Assembly: GCA_910588795.1 (NCBI GenBank)
Contig: CAJURI010000049.1
Coordinates: 1-17,447 of the forward strand
From: an uncultured Duncaniella sp.
GTDB taxonomy: Bacteria; Bacteroidota; Bacteroidia; Bacteroidales; Muribaculaceae
Length of the DNA stretch: 17,447 bases
Direction of reading: 5' to 3'
This document shows, one piece after another, positions 1 to 7,540 of this stretch; within the stretch, counting starts at the first letter, position 1, and each line of letters opens with the position of its first letter. A model generated the notes under the pieces. That model saw nothing but the letters and a program-made list of their open reading frames with translations, did not search any database and was not told the origin of the DNA. Both the position numbers and the translations under genes were made by a program.

Positions 1-93
1 GCCCGGCAACGCAATCTCCCCGAGCCCAGCAATGCTGCCTCTGTTCTCCATGCTCAGTCCGTGCATCCTCCGCCCGCCCGGCAACGCAATCTC
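1..93. repeat. GC-rich direct repeat, 75-bp period, at the left edge
   Basis: The 18-mer GCCCGGCAACGCAATCTC occurs at 1-18 and exactly again at 76-93, so the spacing is 75 bp (25 codons). The stretch 1-180 is about 65% GC by hand count, whereas the bases just before the next gene (301-360) are about 25%. With a multiple-of-three period, frames on both strands stay open: on + a frame runs from base 1 to a TAG at 172-174, and on - an open frame runs off the left edge. Neither has a convincing start or a recognisable domain. It may be the end of a longer tandem array or of a dispersed element cut by the window edge. I cannot tell whether it is coding. Confidence 0.55.
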
Positions 94-174
94 TTCCCGC
101 GCGCCTATGCGCACTCGATCCCTCAACGTAGCGGTGCGGAGTGGGATGCGCTGGAGCGTGGTCCGGCAGCATAG

Positions 175-346
175 TCTATCTCCTCCCAACGATGCTTCTG
201 GCTCGCATCATCAGGCTGCGGGTCTCTGAATGCAATTCAGGGTGGGTCTACAGAGTTAATCATCATATCGCATTTCAGGAATGTCCGGTTCATTTTATTT
301 TGGATCTCTTGATCAATATTTATTTTATTAGCTGAGCAAAAAGTTG
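175..346. other. Non-coding leader region upstream of fcl
   Basis: No convincing gene is seen here. Composition falls from GC-rich to strongly AT-rich over about 150 bp. A perfect 6+3+6 palindrome, CTGAATGCAATTCAG, lies at 226-240 and could be a protein-binding site or a small hairpin, but it has no U-tract. The AT-rich part (290-346) is typical of sequence just ahead of a Bacteroidota promoter. Confidence 0.5.
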
Positions 347-354
347 TAATTTTG
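323..354 (+). promoter_or_regulatory. Putative Bacteroidota promoter of fcl
   Basis: TAATTTTG at 347-354 matches the Bacteroidota -7 consensus TAnnTTTG exactly. A weak -33 candidate (TTTT at 323-326) lies 20 bases upstream. The ATG of fcl follows at 391. A TTG at 352-354, which would extend the fcl frame, lies inside the -7 box and so is very unlikely to be the start. Confidence 0.6.
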
Positions 355-390
355 CATGTTGAAAACTTATGTAAAATATTTCAAATCCGG

Positions 391-1332
391 ATGGAGAAAA
401 ATTCCAAGATATATGTTGCCGGTCATAGAGGCATGGTAGGCTCGGCTATCGTAAGGGAGCTTGTCAGACAGGGATATACGAATATACTGACACGTACCCA
501 TGCAGAGCTTGATCTTATTTCTCAGGATGCTGTCAATGAATTCTTTGCAAAGGAGAAGCCTGAATATGTGTTTCTTGCTGCTGCTAAAGTAGGCGGAATT
601 GTCGCAAACCAGTCGGCATTGGCAGATTTCATGTATGACAATATGATGCTTGAGATGAATGTGATTCATGCTGCCTGGAAGAACGGTTGCAAGAAGCTTG
701 AGTTTCTCGGATCGTCATGCATATATCCACGTATGGCACCGCAGCCCATGCCAGAAAGCTGTCTGCTGACATCGGAACTTGAGAAGACCAATGAAGCTTA
801 TGCCCTTGCCAAGATCTCTGGGCTCAAGTATTGTGAGTTTCTTAACCGTCAATACGGCACTGACTATATATCCGTGATGCCCACTAATCTTTACGGGCCC
901 AATGACAATTATCATCCCGAACACTCTCATGTGTTGCCGGCTTTGATTCGCCGCTTTCATGAGGCCAAGGTGCAGGGCCTGAAGACTGTCACGTGCTGGG
1001 GTGACGGCAGTCCTCTGCGTGAGTTTCTTTATGTGGACGATCTTGCCAACCTGTGTGTGTTCCTGATGAACAATTATTCCGGCAACGAGACAGTCAACGC
1101 CGGAACAGGCAAGGAGATAACTATAAAGCAGCTCACAGAGCTTGTCGCCAAGGTCGTTGGCTATGAGGGTGAAGTGTTGTGGGATACCACACGCCCCAAC
1201 GGCACACCCCGCAAGCTTCTTGATGTGTCCAAGGCCGCACGTCTTGGGTGGAGATACCGGACCGAGCTTGAGGATGGTATCAGGCTTGCTTACGAGGATT
1301 TCATTACCAACCCTATGCGTGCCGAGCGTTAA
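391..1332 (+). CDS. fcl: GDP-L-fucose synthase (GDP-4-keto-6-deoxymannose epimerase/reductase)
   Basis: The 313-residue protein is a short-chain dehydrogenase/reductase of the extended type. It converts GDP-4-keto-6-deoxy-D-mannose to GDP-L-fucose with NADPH, in the cytoplasm. Visible features are the Rossmann motif GHRGMVG at residues 11-17, the catalytic Ser in GSSCIYP (S108/S109, with C110), and the YxxxK pair Y137 and K141. Length matches the family (about 310-320). I chose ATG 391 because it places the nucleotide-binding strand near the N-terminus and leaves the promoter box at 347-354 outside the gene. The partner gmd (GDP-mannose dehydratase) is not in the window. The PBP gene follows after 11 bp, so the two are probably co-transcribed. 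GDP-fucose supplies surface glycans and protein O-glycosylation in Bacteroidales. Confidence 0.95.
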   Translation: MEKNSKIYVAGHRGMVGSAIVRELVRQGYTNILTRTHAELDLISQDAVNEFFAKEKPEYVFLAAAKVGGIVANQSALADFMYDNMMLEMNVIHAAWKNGCKKLEFLGSSCIYPRMAPQPMPESCLLTSELEKTNEAYALAKISGLKYCEFLNRQYGTDYISVMPTNLYGPNDNYHPEHSHVLPALIRRFHEAKVQGLKTVTCWGDGSPLREFLYVDDLANLCVFLMNNYSGNETVNAGTGKEITIKQLTELVAKVVGYEGEVLWDTTRPNGTPRKLLDVSKAARLGWRYRTELEDGIRLAYEDFITNPMRAER

Positions 1333-1343
1333 AACTATAAGAT

Positions 1344-3758
1344 ATGCCCAATATATCGTCACAGAACCATAATGGTGAACAGCCATCCAAGAAATTGAAG
1401 CGGACGCACCGGAGCCTGATAGCAACGATGTGGATCGTGTTCGGTGCGGCGTTTGCCGGACTGTTCTTCTTCCTGTATCTGATCTATAACGGGGTGATAG
1501 GCTATATGCCCCCTGTCGAGGAACTGAAGAATCCTACCGACCGTTTTGCCTCGGTGCTTTATTCGGCGGACGGAAAGGAGATAGGACGGTATTTTGTCGG
1601 CACCGGCAACCGTGTCTATGCTGATTTCGACGAGGTGTCGCAACATGTCATAGATGCACTCATCTCCACAGAGGATGTGCGTTTCGAGGAGCATTCCGGG
1701 ATCGATATGCGCGGACTCGGACGTGTGCTTTTCAAGACTGTGCTCATGGGCAACAAGAATGCCGGCGGCGGATCGACACTCACACAGCAGCTTGCCAAAC
1801 AGCTGTATTCGCCTGAAAGTTCGGGGCTTCTCACGCGTGCCATGCAGAAGCCCATAGAGTGGATGATAGCTGTCAAGCTCGAGAGGTTCTACTCGAAGGA
1901 GGAGATCATAAAGATGTATCTCAACCAGTTTGACTTCCTGTATAATGCCGTGGGCATCAAGAGCGCGGCCTTCATATATTTCGGCAAGGACCCCAAGGAC
2001 CTTAACATAGAAGAAGCTGCGACTCTGGTGGGCATGGTGAAGAATCCCTCCTACTATAATCCTGTGAGACAGAACGAGCGTACACGTCAGCGCAGGAATG
2101 TGGTGCTCCAGCAGATGAACAAGGCCGGCAAGCTTTCCAAGGCTGAACTTGACTCACTGTCGGCACTGCCGCTGACCCTTAATTTCCACAGGGTGGACAC
2201 AAAGGACGGCATAGCACCCTATTTCCGAGAGGAGCTGCGGCGCATGTTGCGTGCCAAGCGTCCCGAGCGTTCAAATTACCGCGGCTGGGATATGCAGAAA
2301 TTTGTGGACGATTCCATAGCCTGGGAGACTAATCCGCTGTATGGTTGGATAGAGAAGAACCCAAAGCCTGACGGGTCGAAATATGACATATACAATGACG
2401 GCCTGAAGATATATACCACCATTGACTCGCGCATGCAGCAGTATGCCGAAGAAGCTGTCGCCGAGCATCTCGGCGGTGATCTGCAGCGAGCGTTCTTCCG
2501 TGAGAAGAGGGGCACGAAGGGTGCGCCATATACCACTGACCGTGCCGAGCTATCGGAGATAAGGCTGCATCATCTCATACGCAATGCGATGAAGAACACT
2601 GACCGTTACCGCACTATGGTGAAGGCCGGTGCCACACGCGAAGAGATTGACAGGGCTTTCAACACTCCGCGCGAGATGAAAGTATTCTCTTACTCGGGAA
2701 CGATCGACACGGTAATGACGCCGCTTGACTCAGTGCTCTACCACAAGCATTTCCTCAGGACCGGATTCATGGCGATGAACCCGCTGAACGGTCATATAAA
2801 AGCCTATGTCGGCGGCCCTGACTTCGGTTACTTCCAGTATGACATGGTGTCTACGGGCCGGCGTCAGATAGGATCAACAGTAAAGCCGTTTCTCTATACC
2901 TATGCCATGGAGGAGGGATTCACCCCGTGCGACGAGTTCTCCAACACTCAGCCGGTGCTGACTGATGAGAACGGCAAAGTATGGGCACCCAGAAATGCCG
3001 GCAGCGCGAGAGTGGGCGAGATGGTTGACCTTAAATGGGCTCTAACCAACTCCAACAACTGGATATCGGCCCGCCTTATATCACAGCTTTCACCCTCTTC
3101 GCTTGTCAGGACCATGCATAATTTCGGCATCACTGCCAAGCTACCTCCTGTCATGTCGCTGTGTCTTGGACCGGCTGATGTGTCGGTAAAGGAGATGGTG
3201 ACCGCCTATTCGGCCTTTGCCAACAATGGCATGAGGGTCGATCCGATGTTTGTCACAGCCATTGCGGACAATAACGGGAATATAATATCGGAATTCACTC
3301 CGCGACACACCGAGGTGATATCCGAGAAGGCCTACTTCAGGATCCTGTCGATGCTGCTCAATGTGGTCAACGAGGGTACGGCTCATCGTGTCCGCTCGCG
3401 CTTCGGCCTTACAGCCCAGATGGGAGGCAAGACCGGCACCACCAATTACAACGCCGACGGATGGTTCATGGGCTTCACTCCCGAGCTTGTGGCCGGCACA
3501 TGGGTGGGCGGTGACGAGCGTTTCATTCACTTCAACACCATGGCCTATGGCCAGGGTGCGTCCATGGCTCTTCCTATATACGGCCGATTCATGAGAAAGG
3601 TCTATAATGACCCCTCGCTGAAATATTCCCAGTCGAAACAGTTTGACTTCCCGGCTAATATCGACTTGTGTGAAAAGGAATTCTACGGATACTACGAGGA
3701 GGAACCGGATGCCGACAACAATGCCGAGGAGTCATCGATAGAAGGGGTGTTTGACTAA
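1344..3758 (+). CDS. mrcA: Class A penicillin-binding protein (bifunctional transglycosylase/transpeptidase, PBP1A type)
   Basis: This 804-residue inner-membrane enzyme polymerises and cross-links peptidoglycan from lipid II. A short basic cytoplasmic tail is followed by one membrane segment (about 25-48). The GT51 transglycosylase domain has the catalytic Glu E110 in the EDVRF motif and GGSTLTQQLAKQL at 142-154. The transpeptidase domain has all three active-site motifs: STVK (S511 nucleophile, K514), SNN (570-572) and KTG (696-698). A charged stretch (about 375-450) separates the linker from the transpeptidase core, and the tail is acidic. The start ATG lies 11 bp after fcl with no clear Shine-Dalgarno, as is common in this phylum. 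The symbol is by family resemblance; another class A PBP name is possible. Confidence 0.95.
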   Translation: MPNISSQNHNGEQPSKKLKRTHRSLIATMWIVFGAAFAGLFFFLYLIYNGVIGYMPPVEELKNPTDRFASVLYSADGKEIGRYFVGTGNRVYADFDEVSQHVIDALISTEDVRFEEHSGIDMRGLGRVLFKTVLMGNKNAGGGSTLTQQLAKQLYSPESSGLLTRAMQKPIEWMIAVKLERFYSKEEIIKMYLNQFDFLYNAVGIKSAAFIYFGKDPKDLNIEEAATLVGMVKNPSYYNPVRQNERTRQRRNVVLQQMNKAGKLSKAELDSLSALPLTLNFHRVDTKDGIAPYFREELRRMLRAKRPERSNYRGWDMQKFVDDSIAWETNPLYGWIEKNPKPDGSKYDIYNDGLKIYTTIDSRMQQYAEEAVAEHLGGDLQRAFFREKRGTKGAPYTTDRAELSEIRLHHLIRNAMKNTDRYRTMVKAGATREEIDRAFNTPREMKVFSYSGTIDTVMTPLDSVLYHKHFLRTGFMAMNPLNGHIKAYVGGPDFGYFQYDMVSTGRRQIGSTVKPFLYTYAMEEGFTPCDEFSNTQPVLTDENGKVWAPRNAGSARVGEMVDLKWALTNSNNWISARLISQLSPSSLVRTMHNFGITAKLPPVMSLCLGPADVSVKEMVTAYSAFANNGMRVDPMFVTAIADNNGNIISEFTPRHTEVISEKAYFRILSMLLNVVNEGTAHRVRSRFGLTAQMGGKTGTTNYNADGWFMGFTPELVAGTWVGGDERFIHFNTMAYGQGASMALPIYGRFMRKVYNDPSLKYSQSKQFDFPANIDLCEKEFYGYYEEEPDADNNAEESSIEGVFD

Positions 3759-3810
3759 AAATTTATTTGAGGGACAGAGTAAGAAAGAAGAGTGTAAAAA
3801 AGGAAATATT

Positions 3811-4188
3811 ATGGATCAGGATTTAAAGAAAGAACTATCACATGATGCCGACGGTCTGCTGACCTATGAATATATTGCCAATCACATAGGGCAGTGTGAT
3901 GATATAATGGACGAGCTCATAGACAATATGAACCTTGTCGACGGTAACGGACAGTTTGTAGTGTCGGCTGCCCGGTATCTGCATGCCATTGACCATGCAC
4001 GTTATGCCGCAGCTATCGACCGACTTGTGGCACTTGCCATCGAGAAGGACCGCGAGCACCGTTATCTGCCGGCACTGATAGAGGGCCTATATGGCGCGGA
4101 CTACCGTTCACGTGCAGCAGAGCTGTCAGCAACTGACGATAATTTTCGCCGTATATATAAGCGCATACAGCCCAGCAACGCTATCTGA
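3811..4188 (+). CDS. Conserved-looking small protein of unknown function
   Basis: The 125-residue soluble protein has no signal peptide or membrane segment and is rich in charged residues and predicted helix. Its middle (about 45-95) is Ala/Leu/Asp-rich with a helical-repeat look, and the C-terminus contains ATDDNFRRIYKRI (107-119). I cannot assign a function. The start is ATG 3811, preceded by an A-rich stretch with AGGAAA; a TTG at 3751 that overlaps the PBP stop is rejected. It lies 52 bp after the PBP gene on the same strand with no terminator between them, so it is probably co-transcribed. The stop codon sits inside the stem of the hairpin at 4185-4227. Its position behind a class A PBP suggests, but does not show, a link with cell-wall synthesis. 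Confidence 0.8.
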   Translation: MDQDLKKELSHDADGLLTYEYIANHIGQCDDIMDELIDNMNLVDGNGQFVVSAARYLHAIDHARYAAAIDRLVALAIEKDREHRYLPALIEGLYGADYRSRAAELSATDDNFRRIYKRIQPSNAI

Positions 4189-4227
4189 CCGACTGAATTG
4201 ACAGTGACGGCACAATAAGTCGGTCAG
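4185..4227. terminator. Hairpin between convergent genes (putative bidirectional terminator)
   Basis: CTGACCGACT at 4185-4194 pairs perfectly with AGTCGGTCAG at 4218-4227 around a 23-base loop. It lies between the end of the unknown gene (+) and the end of the GT4 gene (-), where a shared terminator is expected. No U-tract follows on either strand, so intrinsic termination is uncertain. Confidence 0.5.
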
Positions 4228-4275
4228 TAGTCATCACATATGAATTCATTATTCCCCTGTATCGTATGCGGCTGC

Positions 4276-5403
4276 CTATACCACAAGGCGGCTGTAGAAA
4301 TTGCGCATGCTCTCGCGAAGAGCATCGGGAGTGAATTTCCGTAGATGTTCCGTGCCTCCCACAGCAAGACGCCGGCGCAGATCATCGTCATAAAGCACAC
4401 TGCTAATGGTTTCGGCAAGTCCGTCAGGATCGAAAGGATCGCAGTACATAGCCCCCTCTCCTCCGGCCTCTTCGAGACATGAGCCTGTGGCTGCAATCAC
4501 GGGCACCCCTGATGCTATTGCCTCGAGCACCGGTATGCCGAAGCCCTCGAAGTAGGAGAAATATATGGCGAGCCGGGAGCCTTGATACAGAGCCGGGAGT
4601 CTGTCGAACGGCACATTGTTGATTATGCGGACGCGGTCGTCTATTCCCAGCTCACGTATCTCGCATTCAAGTTTTTTCTGAAGCGGAGTGTTTTTGCTCA
4701 CGATCACCAGCGGTATGTCCGGTTCATCCAGCCGGGCTATGGCTTTGACTATAGTCGAGTGGTTTTTTCGGTCCTCTATCGTGCCTACGCTTATCATATA
4801 TCTCTCAGGAAGATTGTATTCGTCGAGCACGCTGTTGATCTTTTCAGGAGACACCTTGTGATAGAACGCAGGGTTGCATCCCTGGTATATTACGTCTATT
4901 CTGTCAGGATCGGTATGGTAGAAGTCTATTATGTCCCGTTTGGTCTGCTCGCTCATTGCGATGATCCGTGTAGCATTCTTGCATGCATATCGGGTCTTGC
5001 GTTCGAGTATCAGGCGTGACAGCAGATCGTAGGTGCGTGGATAGCGCAGGAATATCAGGTCATGGATGGTAACAGCGGTAGGTAATCCTGCCGAAGGTAT
5101 ACCGAACGGAAGCTCGTTGCTGAGTCCGTGAAACAGGTCCAGGCGGTCTTTGCGTATATCGTTGATTATGCCGTGGTTGCGCCACCAATGTCTCCCTATG
5201 GACGATCCTGATGACGGATATACATATTTTATATTGCTGTTCTCGTTCAGTTCATGTCTGCATCTGTCCTCGCCGTATTTCGGAGTGTATAGGATGCACT
5301 CGTCTTTACCGTCGGCTGAAAGCAGGTTGACGAGCCCGCGGCTGTAGTTGCCGATGCCTGTAAGATTGCTTACTATCTTTTTCGCGTCAAAACCGATTCG
5401 CAT
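4276..5403 (-). CDS. Glycosyltransferase family 4 (GT-B fold)
   Basis: The 375-residue protein is a retaining, nucleotide-sugar-dependent glycosyltransferase, probably acting on a surface polysaccharide at the cytoplasmic face of the membrane. The N-terminal domain opens with MRIGFDAKKI and a glycine-rich GIGNYSRGL (16-24), as in GT4 enzymes related to mannosyl/rhamnosyl transferases. The C-terminal Glycos_transf_1 domain has SVGTIEDRKNH (205-215, with R212 and K213 in the donor phosphate-binding position) and the EX7E motif in EGFGIPVLE (E286 and E294). Length is normal. Donor and acceptor cannot be read from sequence. It is divergent from the GT2 gene and ends towards the unknown gene. A -7 box lies about 20 bp before its start. 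Confidence 0.9.
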   Translation of the reverse strand: MRIGFDAKKIVSNLTGIGNYSRGLVNLLSADGKDECILYTPKYGEDRCRHELNENSNIKYVYPSSGSSIGRHWWRNHGIINDIRKDRLDLFHGLSNELPFGIPSAGLPTAVTIHDLIFLRYPRTYDLLSRLILERKTRYACKNATRIIAMSEQTKRDIIDFYHTDPDRIDVIYQGCNPAFYHKVSPEKINSVLDEYNLPERYMISVGTIEDRKNHSTIVKAIARLDEPDIPLVIVSKNTPLQKKLECEIRELGIDDRVRIINNVPFDRLPALYQGSRLAIYFSYFEGFGIPVLEAIASGVPVIAATGSCLEEAGGEGAMYCDPFDPDGLAETISSVLYDDDLRRRLAVGGTEHLRKFTPDALRESMRNFYSRLVV

Positions 5404-5422
5404 ACCCGTATTCTTTTTGTTG

Positions 5423-5430
5423 CAAAGGTA
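5423..5430 (-). promoter_or_regulatory. Putative -7 box of the GT4 gene
   Basis: On the - strand the bases read TACCTTTG, an exact match to TAnnTTTG, about 20 bp before the GT4 ATG. The -33 box is poor (TTTA about 18 bases upstream). Confidence 0.55.
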
Positions 5431-5463
5431 TCAAAATTTTATGTTTTGTAAATGATTTTTGAG

Positions 5464-5471
5464 TAACTTTG
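5464..5471 (+). promoter_or_regulatory. Putative -7 box of the GT2 gene
   Basis: TAACTTTG matches TAnnTTTG exactly and faces right, towards the GT2 gene. A TTTG at 5445-5448 is upstream but only 15 bases away, shorter than the usual 19-21, so the -33 element is uncertain. Together with the box at 5423-5430 it makes a compact divergent promoter region. Confidence 0.55.
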
Positions 5472-5539
5472 CACATATATGTCCTGCCGGAATGCGAGAG
5501 ATGTTTCTGACGCATTCGGCGGAGCCATTGACGAATGAT

Positions 5540-6463
5540 ATGACTGACAACTCTGCATCACCTCTTTTTTCGATACTGATACCCACATGGAACAATCTTG
5601 AGATGCTCAAGCTCTGTGTGAGAAGCATCGAGAGCAATTCAAGTTTCCCTCACGAGATATTGGTCCATGTCAACGACGGCAGTGACGGCACTCTCGACTG
5701 GGTGAGGGAAAATGGGATCAGACATACGCATTCATCCGAAAATATAGGTGTGTGCTGGGCCTTGAACCGGCTGCGCAGCCTTGTGACTTCCGATTATATG
5801 GTTTTCATCAATGACGACATGTACATGTGTCCCGGATGGGACAAGGCATATCTTGATGAGATAAAGACTGTAGGTCACAATAAATTTTTTCTCGCATCTA
5901 CCACAATCCAGCCGCTGCCGCATAATCTAAGGCCCATAGGTGTGCCTGTAGCCGATTATGGACGTTCTGTCGGAGATTTTGACGAAGACCGGTTGCTCGG
6001 AGATGTAAAGAATATGAATGTCCCTGACACAATGGGCGCGGTGTGGCCTCCTAATATAGTGCATCGTGACATGTGGGACCTTGTCGGCGGCTACAGCATA
6101 GAATACACTCCGGGGCTTGGTTCCGATCCGGATTTCTCAGCCAAACTATGGATGGCCGGGGTGAGGTATTTCAAGACTATGGGGACAAGCCTCTGCTACC
6201 ATTTCATGAGCGCGTCGGTAAACAGGGTCAAGAAAAATGTCGGCCATCTCCAGTTTCTGCGTAAATGGGGCATTACCCCGAGAGTCTTCCTGCGTGATTT
6301 CCTCAATGTCGATGCCGCGTGGGATGGTGCGCCCGGCGGTGCCGGTGCCAAATCCGGTATTGACAAGGAACTGGCAAGATGCGGAGCCAAGAGAGTGCTG
6401 ACCGTGCTGCAGGATTCCGGTGCGCCGAAATTGTGGGATCCCCCTTTCGGACAGATCGAATGA
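5540..6463 (+). CDS. Glycosyltransferase family 2 (GT-A fold)
   Basis: With ATG 5540 the protein has 307 residues and starts a few residues before the hallmark GT2 strand FSILIPTWNN (10-19). Further features are VNDGSDGT (44-51), the acidic metal/nucleotide-binding motif NDD (91-93, the DXD position) and a GSDPDFSAKLW segment (194-204) that fits the acceptor-side acidic region, with H221 after it. It is a cytoplasmic enzyme likely to add a sugar to a surface glycan or glycolipid; the sugar is not predictable. Two in-frame ATGs upstream (5492 and 5501) would add 16 or 13 residues and cannot be excluded. A TTG at 5459 precedes the promoter box and is rejected. It is divergent from the GT4 gene, and the cyclophilin gene follows after 22 bp. 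Confidence 0.88.
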   Translation: MTDNSASPLFSILIPTWNNLEMLKLCVRSIESNSSFPHEILVHVNDGSDGTLDWVRENGIRHTHSSENIGVCWALNRLRSLVTSDYMVFINDDMYMCPGWDKAYLDEIKTVGHNKFFLASTTIQPLPHNLRPIGVPVADYGRSVGDFDEDRLLGDVKNMNVPDTMGAVWPPNIVHRDMWDLVGGYSIEYTPGLGSDPDFSAKLWMAGVRYFKTMGTSLCYHFMSASVNRVKKNVGHLQFLRKWGITPRVFLRDFLNVDAAWDGAPGGAGAKSGIDKELARCGAKRVLTVLQDSGAPKLWDPPFGQIE

Positions 6464-6485
6464 GAATACACATAAATTTCAGATA

Positions 6486-7379
6486 ATGAAAAATCAATTA
6501 ATAACCCTAATTGTGATCTTTGCAGCCACAATCGGATTGGCGGCGTGCAAAGCAGAAAACAGTATGACACAGCAAAATAACGAATCAGGGGCGCAGGATT
6601 CAATAGCACCTGCAGCCTACACCATTCAGCCCGGCGACGTGAAGGTGCTGCTCAACACTTCGCTCGGTGACATCACTTTACTTCTTTACGGCGATACGCC
6701 CCGCCATCGCGACAATTTCATCAAAAGGGTGGAGGCCGGCGATTATGACGGAGTGCTGTTTCACCGCGTCATAGGTGACTTTATGATCCAGACGGGTGAT
6801 CCCGATTCCAAGAACGCCCCCAAGGGCAAGATGCTCGGAATGGGTGAGGCCGGGACTGAGATCGAGGCTGAATTCCTCTTCCCGAAGCATTACCATCACC
6901 GCGGAGCCATAGCTGCCGCGCGTCAGGGCGATCAGGTTAATCCTGAAAAGAAATCCTCAGGCTCCCAGTTCTATATAGTCACAGGCAAGAAATTCACCAA
7001 GGGGCAGCTTGACCAGATGGAGCGCAAGGCTATAATGCAGCACAAGCAGGATGTGTTCAACCAGCTTGCAGCAGAGCACAGCGACAGCATCAAGGCATTG
7101 CGCCGCAACCGCGACACCGCCGGGCTTCAGGCTTTGCAGGATCAGCTTGCCAAGGAGACCGAGCGTCTCACAGCCAATGATACTGTAATCTACACTCCGG
7201 AGATGCGTGCCGATTATATGACAAACGGCGGCACACCTCATCTTGACGGTGCATACACTGTGTATGGCCGTGTGCTTGAAGGGATGGATATAGTGGAAAA
7301 GATCGAGAGAGCCGAGACCGATGCCAACGACCGTCCGCTTGAGGATATCAAGATCATATCGGCCAAGATCCTGAAATAA
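6486..7379 (+). CDS. Cyclophilin-type peptidyl-prolyl isomerase, lipoprotein
   Basis: The 297-residue protein is predicted to be exported and lipid-anchored: a hydrophobic signal peptide ends in the lipobox LAAC with C21. It is expected to catalyse proline isomerisation during folding of envelope proteins. The cyclophilin core shows FHRVIGDFMIQTGDP (92-106, with R94, F99 and Q102 in active-site positions) and SGSQFYIVTG (158-167). A helical, charged insert of about 80 residues (168-248) splits the fold before TPHLDGAYTVYGRV (250-263). The Trp found at this point in cyclosporin-sensitive cyclophilins is His252. The start is ATG 6486, giving a signal peptide of proper length. Sequence between it and the GT2 gene is short, so it may share a transcript or use a weak local promoter. 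Confidence 0.92.
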   Translation: MKNQLITLIVIFAATIGLAACKAENSMTQQNNESGAQDSIAPAAYTIQPGDVKVLLNTSLGDITLLLYGDTPRHRDNFIKRVEAGDYDGVLFHRVIGDFMIQTGDPDSKNAPKGKMLGMGEAGTEIEAEFLFPKHYHHRGAIAAARQGDQVNPEKKSSGSQFYIVTGKKFTKGQLDQMERKAIMQHKQDVFNQLAAEHSDSIKALRRNRDTAGLQALQDQLAKETERLTANDTVIYTPEMRADYMTNGGTPHLDGAYTVYGRVLEGMDIVEKIERAETDANDRPLEDIKIISAKILK

Positions 7380-7440
7380 TGGATTGGATAAATAGCAATA
7401 CAGCGCATATAGGATGGTGTTTAAACATCATTCCTGAATA

Positions 7441-7483
7441 AATAACCCTTGCCGCAGACAACAATGCTGTAGCAAGGGTTATT
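7441..7483. terminator. Bidirectional hairpin terminator between convergent genes
   Basis: AATAACCCTTGC at 7441-7452 pairs perfectly over 12 bases with GCAAGGGTTATT at 7472-7483, with a 19-base loop. It lies between the cyclophilin gene (+) and the DUF6155-like gene (-), which converge. The A/T-rich outer arms give short U-rich ends on both strands. Confidence 0.75.
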
Positions 7484-7540
7484 TGTATATTGGAGATTCT
7501 GACACATCCTTGTCGTTATGTGTCTCTTTATGTATTCGTT

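Noticed and set aside
32..229. 65-residue open frame on + in the GC-rich block
   Set aside because: No known domain; several frames on both strands are open here because of GC-rich repeat composition.
352..390. TTG start that would extend fcl by 13 residues
   Set aside because: The TTG lies inside the -7 promoter box, and the added residues precede the normal N-terminus of the family.
715..1425. Long antisense frame across fcl
   Set aside because: Shadow of fcl; residue composition is unnatural and it crosses into the PBP gene.
3751..3810. TTG start that would extend the unknown gene into the PBP stop
   Set aside because: The added 20 residues are low-complexity Lys/Glu-rich; ATG 3811 has an A-rich ribosome-binding region.
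5459..5539. Extended GT2 frame from TTG 5459
   Set aside because: This start is upstream of the -7 box at 5464-5471 and so would not be in the transcript.
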